A DNA stretch of 64,000 nucleotides from NCBI RefSeq assembly GCF_045679555.1, contig NC_092115.1, forward strand, positions 39,218,228-39,282,227, written 5' to 3'. This DNA is from Salvelinus alpinus (Eukaryota > Chordata > Actinopteri > Salmoniformes > Salmonidae). Both the position numbers and the translations under genes were made by a program. The notes beneath the pieces were generated by a model. It worked only from the letters and a program-made list of their open reading frames with translations. It made no database searches and had not been told where the DNA came from. Within the stretch, counting starts at the first letter, position 1, and each line of letters opens with the position of its first letter. Positions 48,912 through 58,908 of this stretch are shown here, one piece after another.

Positions 48912-49239
48912 TTATACTGTATTTTTATACCATCTATTGAATCTTGCCTATGCCACTCTGTCATCGCTCATCCATATATTTATATGTATATATTCTTATT
49001 CCATCTCTTTACTTAGATTTGTGTGTAGTAGGTAGTTGTTGTGGAATTGTTAGATATTACTGCACTGCCGGAACTAGAAGCACAAGCATTTCACTACCAT
49101 CGCAATAACATCTGCTAACCATGTGTATGTGGCCAATAAAATTTGATTTGATTTTGATTTGATTTGATCTGTTCTTGCCATAATATGGACTTTGTCTTTT
49201 ACCAAATAGGGCTATCTTCTGTATACCACCCCTACCTGC

Positions 49240-49690
49240 AACAAACACTGAAACTGGAAAGTTTTTTATCTCAATATCTTCATTCAAAGACTCAATCATG
49301 GATACTCTTACTGACGGTTGTGGCTGCTTTGTGTGATGTATTGTTGTCTCTACCTTCTTGCCCTTTGTGCTGTTGTCCGTGTCCAATAATGTTTGTACCA
49401 TGTTTTGTGCTACAGCCATGTTGTGTTGCTACCATGTTGTTGTCATGTTGTGTGCTACCATGCTGTGTTGTCATGTGTTGCTGCAATGCTATGTTGTTGT
49501 CTTAGGTCTCTCTCTATGTAATGTTGTCTCTCTTGTCGTGATGTGTGTTTTGTCCTATATATATTATCATTTTTAATTCCAACCTCCGTCCCCGCAGGAG
49601 GCCTTTTGCCTTTTGGTAGGCCGTCATTGTAAATAGGAATTTGCTCTTAAAACTGACTTGCCTAGTTAAATAAAGGTTAAATACATTTTT
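49240..49690 (+). mobile_element. LINE 3'-end fragment with SINE-like tail
   Basis: Contains the repeated GTTGCTACCATGTTGT-type stretch and ends TTGGTAGGCCGTCATTGTAA...GACTTGCCTAGTTAAATAAA. The last ~60 bases are shared with the SINE at 17541. It is inserted in Tc1 copy E, splitting 49240 from 49690. Only the 3' UTR is present. Confidence 0.75.
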
Positions 49691-50177
49691 TTTAATGTAA
49701 TAACTTGTCACAATACAACTGATTGGCTCAAACGCATTAAGGAAAGAAATTCCACAAATTAACTTTTAAGAAGGCACAACTGTTAATTGAAATGCATTCC
49801 AGGTGACTACCTCATGAAGCTTGTTGAGAGAATGCCAAGAGTGTGCAAAGCTGTCATCAAGGCAAAGTGTGACTCCTTTGAAGAATGTCAAATCTAAAAT
49901 ATGTTTTGATTTGATCAACGCTTTTTTGGTTACTACATGATTCCATATGTGTTATTTCATAATTTTGATGTCTTCACTATTATTCTACAATGTAGAAAAT
50001 AGTACAAATAAAGAAAAACCCTTGAATGAGTAGGTGTGACCTAACTTTTGACTGGTACTGTAAATAATTTATTATAATTTACCGATTTCTCAGTTATTTA
50101 TCCCGGGGAAAGGGAGTGGTTTTGGGCGGTAAATCCCTGTAAATCTCGGTAACCAGGTTCCCGCCATTCAACCCTAG

Positions 50178-50625
50178 TGTGTTTTTCCACAAAGTGGATT
50201 TGATTGAATTCTATCATCACCTTAGCTTTACTACTGCTGTCAATAGGTAAGATATCTCCCTTTTTATGTTGTGTTGCTGAACTGTCACTTACCCTGATAT
50301 CTTTATTGATTCATTTGATAAATATTGTATTATACAGTACATGTAGCTGTGTTACTACATCTGTATCATAGTGATATGTATCTTAATTGTATAACCTGTT
50401 GCAGGAGAAGTACAGAATCAGAATCCATAGTTAATTTTTGATTCATCCAAATGGAATGTTAATATGATTGGTGTTTGTGTGATATGTTGGAATGCCCATT
50501 AAAAAGCTTAAACTAAAATGATCCCTTTCAGTGATACTGTAGCTAGATCCTGTTTTCGCTCAACATATTTTGTGACAATGAGCTCAACAAACAAAGACCA
50601 ACTGCTAAATGACCAGGGCCTGTAT
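50178..50625. other. no recognisable gene
   Basis: AT-rich sequence downstream of the nest; nothing specific. Confidence 0.25.
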
Positions 50626-50742
50626 TCATAAAGCGTCTCAGTCAGAGTGCTAATCTAGGATCAGGTCCCCCCCTGTCCACATACTCATATTTATTATCGT
50701 CTAAGAGGATAAACTGATCCTAGATCAGCACTGGATTCTTTA
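50626..50742. mobile_element. palindromic MITE, copy 2
   Basis: Left arm GTGCTAATCTAGGATCAG (50647-50664) and right arm CTGATCCTAGATCAGCAC (about 50714-50731) are inverted, as in copy 1 at 32893. The outer parts of the arms (GTCTCA...) have diverged on the right. Confidence 0.7.
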
Positions 50743-51877
50743 TTAGATGCACTATGCTCAAAGATAGATGCACGATTGTTTTCAATGTGGTTAATATACC
50801 ATCTATCGCCATTTTAATTGAACCATCTTTTGATCTTATCTAACAGTATCTAAATTGGTTCTAAGAAACGAGGCTTTTTGCAGAGTGTCTCATACGTGCT
50901 GCATTGTTTCTCAGTGCTTTCGAGCATCCATTTTTTCAAACTTTCGTTTCCTTTTCACCAGCTCTCATTTGAAGGAGTCAAATAGCAGGTATTAAAGGTC
51001 TCATCGGGGAGAGAGATGACAGCAGATCTGTTATTATACCTACCCGAAATGGCTGAAAGATTGCACTTGGGGGGGAGCTTTCATTGGTTGAACTCAGTCA
51101 AGTAAAAAAATCTGCACGGGAATGGCTCAGTATCTATCTCCGTCTCTCTAGCTCTGTTTCTCTCTCTGTCAGTCTGTCTCTTTGAGTCTGTCTGATATAA
51201 CTCATATCTGGATTGGTTCATACCAACTCACTTCTCCAGAGATTAATTATTATATATATTTTTTCATGTCCAGCTGAGAATAGCAGAGCGAGATGAAATT
51301 ACTATTGTTGCTTCCTCTAGACTCTCCCGTTTCATATGCAAGTGGAGCTGTGACTTTCACAGGCACAGGAAATCGTTCCTTTGTCTGGATTGGCAAGAAA
51401 GGGTGACACATCACGCCCTATGCAAATGTGGGGGCTGAAACCTGACACTTGCGAGTCAGCTCCGCTAAGAGAGTGGGAGCGGAGAGACCACTAATAGGAC
51501 TTTCTGGCACTATGAAGCACGGGACCCTATGACATTCACAGAGCGCTTTGTACATCAAAATGTCGGTCGGAACAGGTTCAGAACCACATCTAAGAGGTAG
51601 TTGATGGTGAAATCAACCAAACGAAGTTGAACCAATGTGAATGAAGCTCCATCTTCGAACAATGAATGATATTAGTTACACTTGTCTTTGATAAATTACT
51701 TTGTTGATAATAATGGAGAATAAATCAAACAGTTTTTATACTATGATAGATTCTTGAGAGTTATCGAAAAATGACCCGCGGCTAGACAATGCACAGTATG
51801 CCTAATTTAAAGCTGCAAAATTCTCATGTTTCGAGTACCACCTCCGGAGGTCGCAGGCAATACTCTCCTTAGTCACA
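50743..51877. other. no recognisable gene
   Basis: No domain-bearing frame. A CT-rich stretch lies near 51130-51190. Nothing else supported. Confidence 0.25.
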
Positions 51878-52308
51878 TGTCACACCATGGCCTTAGTTAT
51901 CTTTGTTTTCATTATTATTTTAGTTAGGTCAGGGTGTGACATGGGGAATGTATGTGTTTTGGTTTGTCTAGGGGTTTGTACGTTTAATGGGTCAGTGTCT
52001 TGTCTAGGTGTTTGTATGTCTATGGCTGCCTAGATTGGTTCTCAATTAGAGGCAGCTGTGGTTTATTTTCTCTGATTGAGAGCCATATTTAAGGCAGCCA
52101 TAGGCATTTGGGTTTTGTGGGTAATTGTCTATGTTGAACGTTTGTTGCTTGTCTATGCACTTACGTCGTTAGCTTCACGGTCGTTTGTCGTTTTGTTTAG
52201 TTTGTATTCAGTGTTCGTTTCGTGTTTTTCCCTTCTCTGAATAAAAGAGAATGTATTTTGCACACGCTGCGCCTTGGTCCTCTCTCTCACCCATAGACGA
52301 TCGTGACA
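51878..52308 (+). mobile_element. solo LTR, copy 1
   Basis: 431 bp from TGTCACACCATGGCC to GACGATCGTGACA, with an AATAAA signal near 52240. Same family as 53425-53850 (shared CACACGCTGCGCCTTGGTCC near the 3' end). Flanks TCACA and CAACA match only partly. Confidence 0.85.
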
Positions 52309-54000
52309 CAACAGAATTGTCTCTTCAAACGAAATGGTCCTACAGTAAAAATCTTCATAGCAGTGCAATGTTTTTCGAAACAGATGAAATATATAAGCAT
52401 ATTTCACATTTTATTATGTTATTAGTCTGCTTAGTAGCATAGGCTATATGCTGCAAGTGCTCACATGTGGAACACATGGAATTGTGGTTATTCTACAAAA
52501 TTCTACAGTTGTTTGGCAAATGTAGTTGTTATTCGAAATGTAGTTGCTGTTACATCATTTACGCAGCAGCATACAATACATTTTTGGACTCGCTGTTGTG
52601 CTGTGCTCACTACAACAGGAAGGTGGTGCAACGGTCCTCATGGTCAAACTTTGTCGTCAAAGTCTGGCATTCTCTGGATGAAGTCATGTTGGATTGCCAG
52701 CATGGCCATTGTATTCAAACGTTTCCGGTCTGTTTCTGTTGCATGTGAACGTTTTATTATTTTAAGCTTGGAAAAGTGACCCTTCCAGACAGATGTTTCA
52801 AATCCTTCAACTCAGATTTGGACCACACACCCTCTCCACCGTATGGCAGGCAGGGGAAGCAAAAATAGTCGATGCTTTGCGATACTTGCAGTTAGCCACT
52901 TTCCGAAAACCACTCATTGTGAAATTTGCGATCTCCGACTTGTTGTGTAATGTTTATGTCCAATGGCCGATGAGGACCGATATGTTTTATCTGTACATTT
53001 CTCTTCATTTGAGAATGATTGAAAATGATTTGCCACTAGATTGTCGACGTGATTCATGATGATGACTGCTTATCTTGCTCACTAGCTAAGATTTGGAAAG
53101 TATGGCATTGGCATGATCAGTGCAGTCAAAGCTACGCTAGATATAACGTGAATTTACCTAATTTTATCTGTGGCCAATGACCTTGAGCCTTCTTGGATGG
53201 GCACTTCTACTGTAAATCTATGGCATCACCCAAGGGGGCTTGAACTGCCTAGCTCTCCCTGTAGATTCTGTGGTGATGTAATGTTCAGATAAGTGACAGA
53301 ACACTGAGCCAATCACGGCACAACTAGAGAAGATTACCAACGCCTAAACTCTGTGCTTTCACTGGCTGCCCATCCACCACAGAACGCACTGAGCTAGACT
53401 GGAACACCTGCATTTTGGAGTTACTGTCACGCCCTGGCCGTTGTTATCTTTGTTTTCTGTAATAGTTTGGTTAGGTCAGGGTGTGACAGGGGGGATGTTT
53501 GTGTGTTTTTGTCTCGTCTTGGGTGGTTGTATGGTATAGGGGGTTTAGGTAGAGTAGATGGGTTTGTGTTTGAGTGTAGGTGTCTAGGTATGTCTATGGT
53601 TGCCTGAATGGTTCTCAATCAGAGACAGCTGTCATTCATTGTCTCTGATTGGGAGCCATATTTAAGGCAGCCATAGGCAGTAGGCTTTTGTGGGTAGTTG
53701 TCTATGTCTATGTTGCATGTTAGCACTTAGTCTTTTATAGCTTCACGTTTGTTGTTTTGTTTTCGTTCGTTGACGTCTTCCAATAAAATAAGATGTATTT
53801 TTCACACGCTGCGCCTTGGTCCACTCATTGTCCTCAAGACGATCGTGACAGTTACCTTACTCAAGAAAAAAACATGTTTATATGCAGCTTTTCACAAAAA
53901 ATTGGGAAGTGCTTGGGGAATTTTGTCCGGGTCAGAAATGTCTAAGAGATTAATTGGTCCGCAAAAGTAAAAATGACTACTTTTATGTGAATGAGGCGCA
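52309..54000. repeat. dispersed repeat sequence interrupted by a solo LTR
   Basis: The stretch to 53424 continues at 53851 once the LTR and one GTTAC are removed (TTGGAGTTAC + CTTACTCAAG), so it predates the LTR. The sequence around 53160-53420 looks like a common salmonid repeat. Frames of 80-104 residues at 52465-53059 show no recognised domain. Confidence 0.4.
53425..53850 (+). mobile_element. solo LTR, copy 2, with 5-bp target duplication
   Basis: 426 bp beginning TGTCACGCCCTGGCC and ending GATCGTGACA, flanked by GTTAC at 53420-53424 and 53851-53855. AATAAA signal at about 53783. No internal sequence. Confidence 0.93.
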
Positions 54001-54799
54001 ACACACCACAATTCAAACTGTTCTTAGAAAATAAAAAACTTGTTAGAAAATCATTTGAAATTGACAAGTTGAAAATAGCCTATGAATAAAAACAGGCTGC
54101 GTGCCTTGGTTTGAGGGCAGCGCGGATTAAATGTACTGTTGCGTAACAATCACATTCTGGAATGGAGAGAATGTTCTAACATCACGCAGATAAAAAAACT
54201 CACGCTGGGGCGACCGTTAGAGGTGTTTGGAACTCACGCATAAAAGGGTTAACTCAAGGAAAATTATATATTTTTTTAACATTGTTTTCAAACTGATATG
54301 TGACACAAATGAATGCCAGAATAACATGCAAAACAGGCTTTGTCCCACCTGCCCTGAATGAAGGGTCGCCACTGCACCAAACATACGCAGACCATGGTTA
54401 CCAGTCTCCGTATAAGAAACTCCTTTTCTATGCATGTTTCACATGAACATTGCAAGAACATTCCTGTGTCCAATTTTCTGAGGGTGAGGAGAATATTCCC
54501 TCAACATCACACCAAACATACACAGAACATGTTCTAGACATGTTCCATGGGGACGCTGCAAGAACATTCCTGTGTATCTGTTGTCCGGACGTCGCTTGAT
54601 GGTCCCAATGAAACGTTCTCACCCACAATAAAGCTTAATTAAGCGTCACCCCTTGCTACTGTTGCCCATGATTGGTGAACCCCTGATCCAGTCACAGTTC
54701 TTTGTCTGTTGGCAAGGTCAGGGACACTCACAAAGTTTTCAACTTACATTTGACAGACATGATTACATGGTGCATGTTCATGAATAAAGTCAATATTAT

Positions 54800-54860
54800 T
54801 CAACATGTCTTGGGATTCAAACTCACAACAATTTTGTTCACAGCATTCCCCCTACAAATT
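54800..54860 (-). repeat. tRNA-like sequence, locus B left
   Basis: On the - strand AATGCTGTGAACAAAATTGT leads to GTTGTGAGTTTGAATCCC, a B box-like end. The A box side is truncated. Confidence 0.4.
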
Positions 54861-54939
54861 GCTGAGATAAGTAAATTAAACCAAACTCACTATTCTCTCA
54901 CCATTACCTGATATTGTTCACATACTCTACATGGTGGCA

Positions 54940-55015
54940 TAGCAGGAAGACCAGAATGCTGTGAACCAAGTGGTTGTGAGTTCAAATATCAGATGAGGAC
55001 ATGTTGAAAAATAAT
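54940..55015 (+). repeat. tRNA-like sequence, locus B right
   Basis: CATGGTGGCATAGCAGGAAG (A box-like) and GTTGTGAGTTCAAAT (B box-like), nearly the same as the left unit of locus A in opposite orientation. Confidence 0.5.
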
Positions 55016-55079
55016 AATAATTACTGTATGTGAAAAGCACTGTTTGTGTGTTTCTATCCTTGCCAATAGACAAACTATT

Positions 55080-55665
55080 AATGTCCAAACATACCAAGAC
55101 ATTTGTGAAGAGGGCACGACAAGACCTTTTCCCCCTCAAGAGACTGAAAAGATTTGGCATGGGTCCCCAGATCCTCAAAAGGTTCTACAGCTGCACCATC
55201 GAGAGCATCCTGACCGGTTCCATCACCACCTGGTATGGCAACTGCTCGGCATCTGACCGTAAGGCGCAACAGAGGCTAGTGCGAACGGCCCTGTACATCA
55301 CTGTAGCCAAGCTTCCTGCCATCCAGGACCTATATAATAGGCGGTGTCAGATGAAAGCCTATAAAATTGTCAGAGACTCCAGTCACCCAAGTTATAGACT
55401 GTTTTCTCTGCTGCGGTACAGGAGCGCCAAGTCTAGGACCAAAAGGCTCCTCAACAGCTTCTACCCCCAAGCCGTAAGACTTGAATTAAGAATTCATAAA
55501 ATCGTCACGGGACAATTTACATTGACCCCCCCTCCCTTTTGTACACTGCTGCTACTCTTTTGTTACCTACGCATAGTCACTTCGCCCCCACCTACATGTA
55601 CAGATTACCTCAACTAGCCTGTACTCCCGCACACGGGGTACAGGGGGCACCGGCAACCTGGTACA
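55080..55665 (+). mobile_element. L2/CR1-type LINE 3' fragment
   Basis: The frame 55030-55617 encodes RLKRFGMGPQILKRFYSCT, SITTWYGNCSASDRKAQQRL, RRCQMKAYKIVRDSSHPSYR and KRLLNSFYPQAVRL, the post-palm region of this LINE type, almost uninterrupted for about 120 residues. The 5' part and the tail are missing. Confidence 0.85.
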
Positions 55666-55887
55666 TTGGAAAACGTTTTGAAACGTTCCTGAAACTTTAT
55701 TGGTAGCCTACACACACAAAACAAAACATTTCAGAACGTTTTCACAACCTTACAGCAACCAGCTGGGCTAATGTCCAGATGTGTTCATTTCCCACACCAT
55801 CTGTTGTGTAGTTCCATCAAGCTATGCTTCAACTGTCACTGAAACTTTAGGGAGTGACTGTACCTTATTATCTGTAACTTGACTGAC

Positions 55888-56064
55888 GGGAGGGAGGGAA
55901 GGAAGGAAGGAAGGAAGGAAGGAAGGAAGGAAGGAAGGAAGGAAGGAAGGAAGGAAGGAAGTAAGGAAGTAAGGAAGGAAGGAAGGAAGGAAGGAAGGAA
56001 GGAAGGAAGGAAGGAAGGAAGGAAGGAAGGAAGGAAGGAAGGAAGGAAGGAAGGAAGGAAGGAA
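55888..56064. repeat. (GGAA)n microsatellite
   Basis: About 44 units of a GGAA/AAGG tetranucleotide with GTAA interruptions near 55961-55970. Pro-Ser-Phe-Leu or Lys-Glu-Gly-Arg frames across it are artefacts. Confidence 0.97.
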
Positions 56065-56630
56065 TGTGGGGAACGAGAGTGAGTGAGGAAGGGTTGGAGG
56101 ATGGGACGATGGAAAGGTAAGGATACATGTGGGAGGGAAAGTCTTATCAGACTCATTCTTCTACAGAGCTGGGCCGCTTGAACGATGATTGCTGTTGGCG
56201 AAAGAAGACATTTGTGTGCATTTGGAGCATAGAACACACATATTTAAAAAAATTATAACTAAAATATAGCCGTTCAGACCCTTTGTTAAGGCAAGCCTAA
56301 ATTAGTTCAGGAACAAAATTTGACTTAACAAATCACATAATAAATTACATGGACTCATTCAATGTCTGATTTGTTATTGTTACCCATCTACCAATTACTG
56401 CCCTTTTTTTATTAAGCTTTCGAAAATCTCCCTGGTCGTTGTAGTTGAATATGTGTTTGAAATTCATTACTTGGCTGAAAGACCTTATTGATATTGTATA
56501 TATGGGGGACAGAGGAATGGTTAGTCTTTAAAAAACCTTATGATTTCACACAGAACATCTCTTTAAGCATGGCCGAGCTAATAATTATGCTGTGGATTAT
56601 GTATTAAACCACTCGGACACATCAAATATA
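56065..56630. other. no recognisable gene
   Basis: AT-rich; nothing supported. Confidence 0.25.
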
Positions 56631-56631
56631 T

Positions 56632-57505
56632 ACAGTGGGGAGAACAAGTATTTGATACACTGCCGATTTTGAAGGTTTTCCTACTTACAAAGCATGTAGA
56701 GGTCTGTAATTTTTATCATAGGTACACTTCAACTGTGAGAGACGGAATCTAAAACAAAAATCCAGAAAATCACATTGTATGATTTTTAAGTAATTAATTT
56801 GCATTTTATTGCGTGACATAAGTATTTGATCACCTACCAACCAGTAAGAATTCCGGCTCTCACAGACCTGTTCGTTTTTCTTTTAGAAGCCCTCCTGTTC
56901 TCCACTCATTACCTGTATTAACTGCACCTGTTTGAACTTGTTACCTGTATAAAAGACACCTGTACACACACTCAATCAAACAGACTCCAATCTCTCCACA
57001 ATGGCCAAGACCAGAGAGCTGTGTAAGGACATCAGGGATAAAATTGTAGACCTGCACAAGGCTGGGATGGGCTACAGGACAATAGGCAAGCAGCTTGGTG
57101 AGAAGGCAACAACTGTTGGCGCAATTATTAGAAAATGGGAGAAGTTGAAGATGACGGTCAACCACCCTCGGTCTGGGGCTCCATGCAAGATCTCACCTCG
57201 TGGGGCATCAATGATCATAAGGAAGGTGAGGGATCAGCCCAGAACTACACGGCAGGACCTGGTCAATGACCTGAAGAGAGCTGGGACCACAGTCTCAAAG
57301 AAAACCATTAGTAACACACTACGCCGTCATGGATTGAAATCCTGCAGCGCACGCAAGGTCCCCCTGCTCAAGCCAGCGCATGTCCAGGCCCGTCTGAAGT
57401 TTGCCAATGACCATCTGGATGATCCAGAGGAGGAATGGGAGAAGGTCATGTGGTCTGATGAGACAAAAATAGAGCTTTTTGGTCTAAACTCCACTCGCCG
57501 TGTTT
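56632..57505 (+). mobile_element. Tc1-like transposon, 3' truncated (copy F)
   Basis: The left terminus ACAGTGGGGAGAACAAGTAT follows TA at 56632. The transposase begins at 57001. Family sequence stops at about 57505, where another repeat begins; no right terminus was found. Confidence 0.88.
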
Positions 57506-57573
57506 TACATTTAAAAAATTTGTCAGCACACCCTCTTATCCAGAGCGCCTTACAGTTAGTGCATTCATCTTAA
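57001..57573 (+). pseudogene. Tc1-like transposase, open N-terminal two thirds with foreign tail
   Basis: The ATG at 57001 is the family start ([20 protein letters not shown]). About 168 residues are open without a stop: paired-like helix-turn-helix 1 (residues 8-45), the GRPR-like linker here as [11 protein letters not shown], helix-turn-helix 2 (about 75-115), and the start of the RNase H-fold core [15 protein letters not shown] with the first catalytic Asp. At codon ~168 the frame runs into an unrelated repeat, which adds about 22 residues before the stop. The second Asp and Glu are missing, so it cannot transpose, but the DNA-binding part is intact. Normal length is about 340 residues. 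Confidence 0.85.
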
Positions 57574-57760
57574 GATAATGTGAGAGTCAACCACATATCA
57601 CAGTTTAGTAAGTACATTTTTCCTCAAAGTAGTTATCAGCGAAGTCCGTGCAAGTAGGAAAAGACAAGTGTTAGTACAAAGAAGGCAAGGATGTTGTTGT
57701 TTTTGTATTTACTATTATTTATTTATTTTATTTGGGGGGGGGGGGGGGGGGGGTGCTGTA
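57506..57760 (+). repeat. SINE/MITE-like repeat with 20-G run
   Basis: It begins TTACATTTA and contains CTCTTATCCAGAGCGCCTTACAG, a motif shared by several salmonid repeats (compare the reverse-strand SINE at 63405). It ends in a perfect run of 20 G (57734-57753). Confidence 0.6.
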
Positions 57761-57855
57761 GGATTAATCAAGAGACTCATATCTCTCAAGTTTTCTGAGA
57801 TCAGTGGTGTTGAAGGAAATTAGACAATGGAAGGACTGGCGGGTGGAAGCTCTGT

Positions 57856-57915
57856 ATACTGCATAGTTAGTAGAGTTATACTGCATAGTTAGTAGAGTTA
57901 TACTGCATAGTTTCA
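57856..57915. repeat. 22-bp tandem repeat
   Basis: The unit ATACTGCATAGTTAGTAGAG(TT) starts at 57856, 57878 and 57900 (third copy partial). Confidence 0.85.
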
Positions 57916-58576
57916 GATAATATAGTATACTGTTACCGAATTGCCTTCGTATACTGTAGTAATTTGAATCACAAGTGCAACTCCAAATACCCACCTCAAA
58001 GTGTCACTCAATAACCACCAATTCTGGTTACTGCTTTGCAGCTATCGGACATATACTGCATGTACATACAGATCTAGGATCTTAATTTGAGCCAGTTTGC
58101 TACAGTGGGAAAATAATCCTGCAGCAACAGGAAATGTGAATTATTATGTGGATTTTTCATAGTGGAAAATCAAGTCTGAAATTTAAAAGTGGGAATTACA
58201 AACTTCAGAAGACTTTTTAAACCAATTTAAAAATGTACTGCATTGCAGAAAATTTCTCCTGCAACAGGGTGATCAAATTAGATCTGTAGTTTCCTTTCTC
58301 TCATTTCTTACCCCCCATTAAGCTACCACTGATGGGTGAGGGTAACACTTCTTGGTATATTTCACACCAAAAAACAAAAGACTAAAATGAAATGAACAAT
58401 AGATTAATATCAATAAAGTGTTTTTCTAAATAAGTCACAATAATGAAATGGGTAAAACTGTAAACGTTGGCGTTAGCCACAAGAAATTGAAATTCGTAAC
58501 ATGTCATACGAATTGTAATTTGTAACATATCATACAAAATGGATGATGGACATCCACAAATTAATTCATATCATAC
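57916..58576. other. no recognisable gene
   Basis: 58060-58290 resembles an old dispersed repeat (GATCTAGGATCTTAATTTGA... and AAATTAGATCTGTAG near its ends) but ends were not fixed. Confidence 0.3.
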
Positions 58577-58874
58577 TACACTCAACAAAAATATTTGCTG
58601 AGGAGTATTTCTGTCTGTAATAAAGCCCTTTTGCAGGGAACAAGTCATTCTTATTGGCTGGGCCTGGCTCTCCAGAGGATGAGCCTGGCTGCCAAGTGGG
58701 TGGGCCTATGCCCTCCCAGGCCCACCAATGGCTGCTCCCCTGCCCAGTCATGTGAAATCCATAGATTAGGGCATAATTCATTTATTTTTAATTGACTGGT
58801 TTCCTTATAGGAACTGTAACTCAGTAGAATCTTCGAAAATGTTGCATGTTGCGTTTATATTTTTGTTCAGTATA
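58577..58874. mobile_element. non-autonomous Tc1-derived MITE (copy G family)
   Basis: The left end ACACTCAACAAAAATAT and right end ATATTTTTGTTCAGTATA are inverted repeats. The right ~120 bases match 12205-12335 of Tc1 copy G; the interior TGGGTGGGCCTATGCCCTCC replaces the transposase. Confidence 0.75.
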
Positions 58875-58908
58875 ATTGGAGGGTCCAGGATTTACGTTTA
58901 CTATGCTA

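Larger units (their letters stand above)
46320..49165 (+). mobile_element. L2/CR1-type LINE, third level of the nest
   Basis: The LINE body occupies 46320-47309 and its 3' UTR and tail 48912-49165, ending ATAAAATTTGATTTGATTTTGATTTGA-type. The left end shows a repeated TATGTGGCAGGG. It interrupts copy E between ...TTTACTTAT and CTGTTCTTGCC, with loss of a few target bases. A Tc1 element (47310-48911) is inserted in it. Confidence 0.85.
45979..50061 (-). mobile_element. Tc1-like transposon (copy E), second level of the nest
   Basis: The left terminus CAGTACCAGTCAAAACTTTG (45979) and right terminus ...CAAACTTTTGACTGGTACTG-like (to about 50061) are inverted and of the same family as copy D. Own sequence: 45979-46319, 49166-49240 and 49690-50061, with an internal deletion near 46115 that removed most of the transposase. 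It was later hit by two LINE insertions. Confidence 0.85.
45167..50177. mobile_element. outer element of a nest: inverted-repeat DNA transposon
   Basis: The left end CTAGGGTTGAAT (45167) and right end ATTCAACCCTAG (to 50177) are perfect 12-bp inverted repeats, with further inverted similarity inward around ACCGGG/CCCGGT and CGGTAA. Its own sequence is 45167-45978 and 50062-50177, about 930 bp; everything between is inserted. The flanks TGTGTGTG and TGTGTTTT could be a hAT-type 8-bp duplication blurred by the GT-rich site. No transposase. Confidence 0.75.
54430..55780 (+). repeat. composite repeat, locus B
   Basis: The outer parts (54430-54620 and 55665-55780) contain CAAGAACATTCCTG, GAACATGTTC, GAAACGTTC and AGAACGTTTTCACAACCTTACAG motifs; the core 54690-55030 parallels locus A. 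A LINE 3' fragment (55080-55665) is inserted between core and right arm. Confidence 0.5.

Noticed and set aside
52465-53059. Possible gene at 52.5-53.1 kb
   Set aside because: Two short frames without domain, within repeat-like sequence between solo LTRs.
55836-56237. Pro-Ser-Phe-Leu repeat protein
   Set aside because: Translation of a GGAA tetranucleotide microsatellite.
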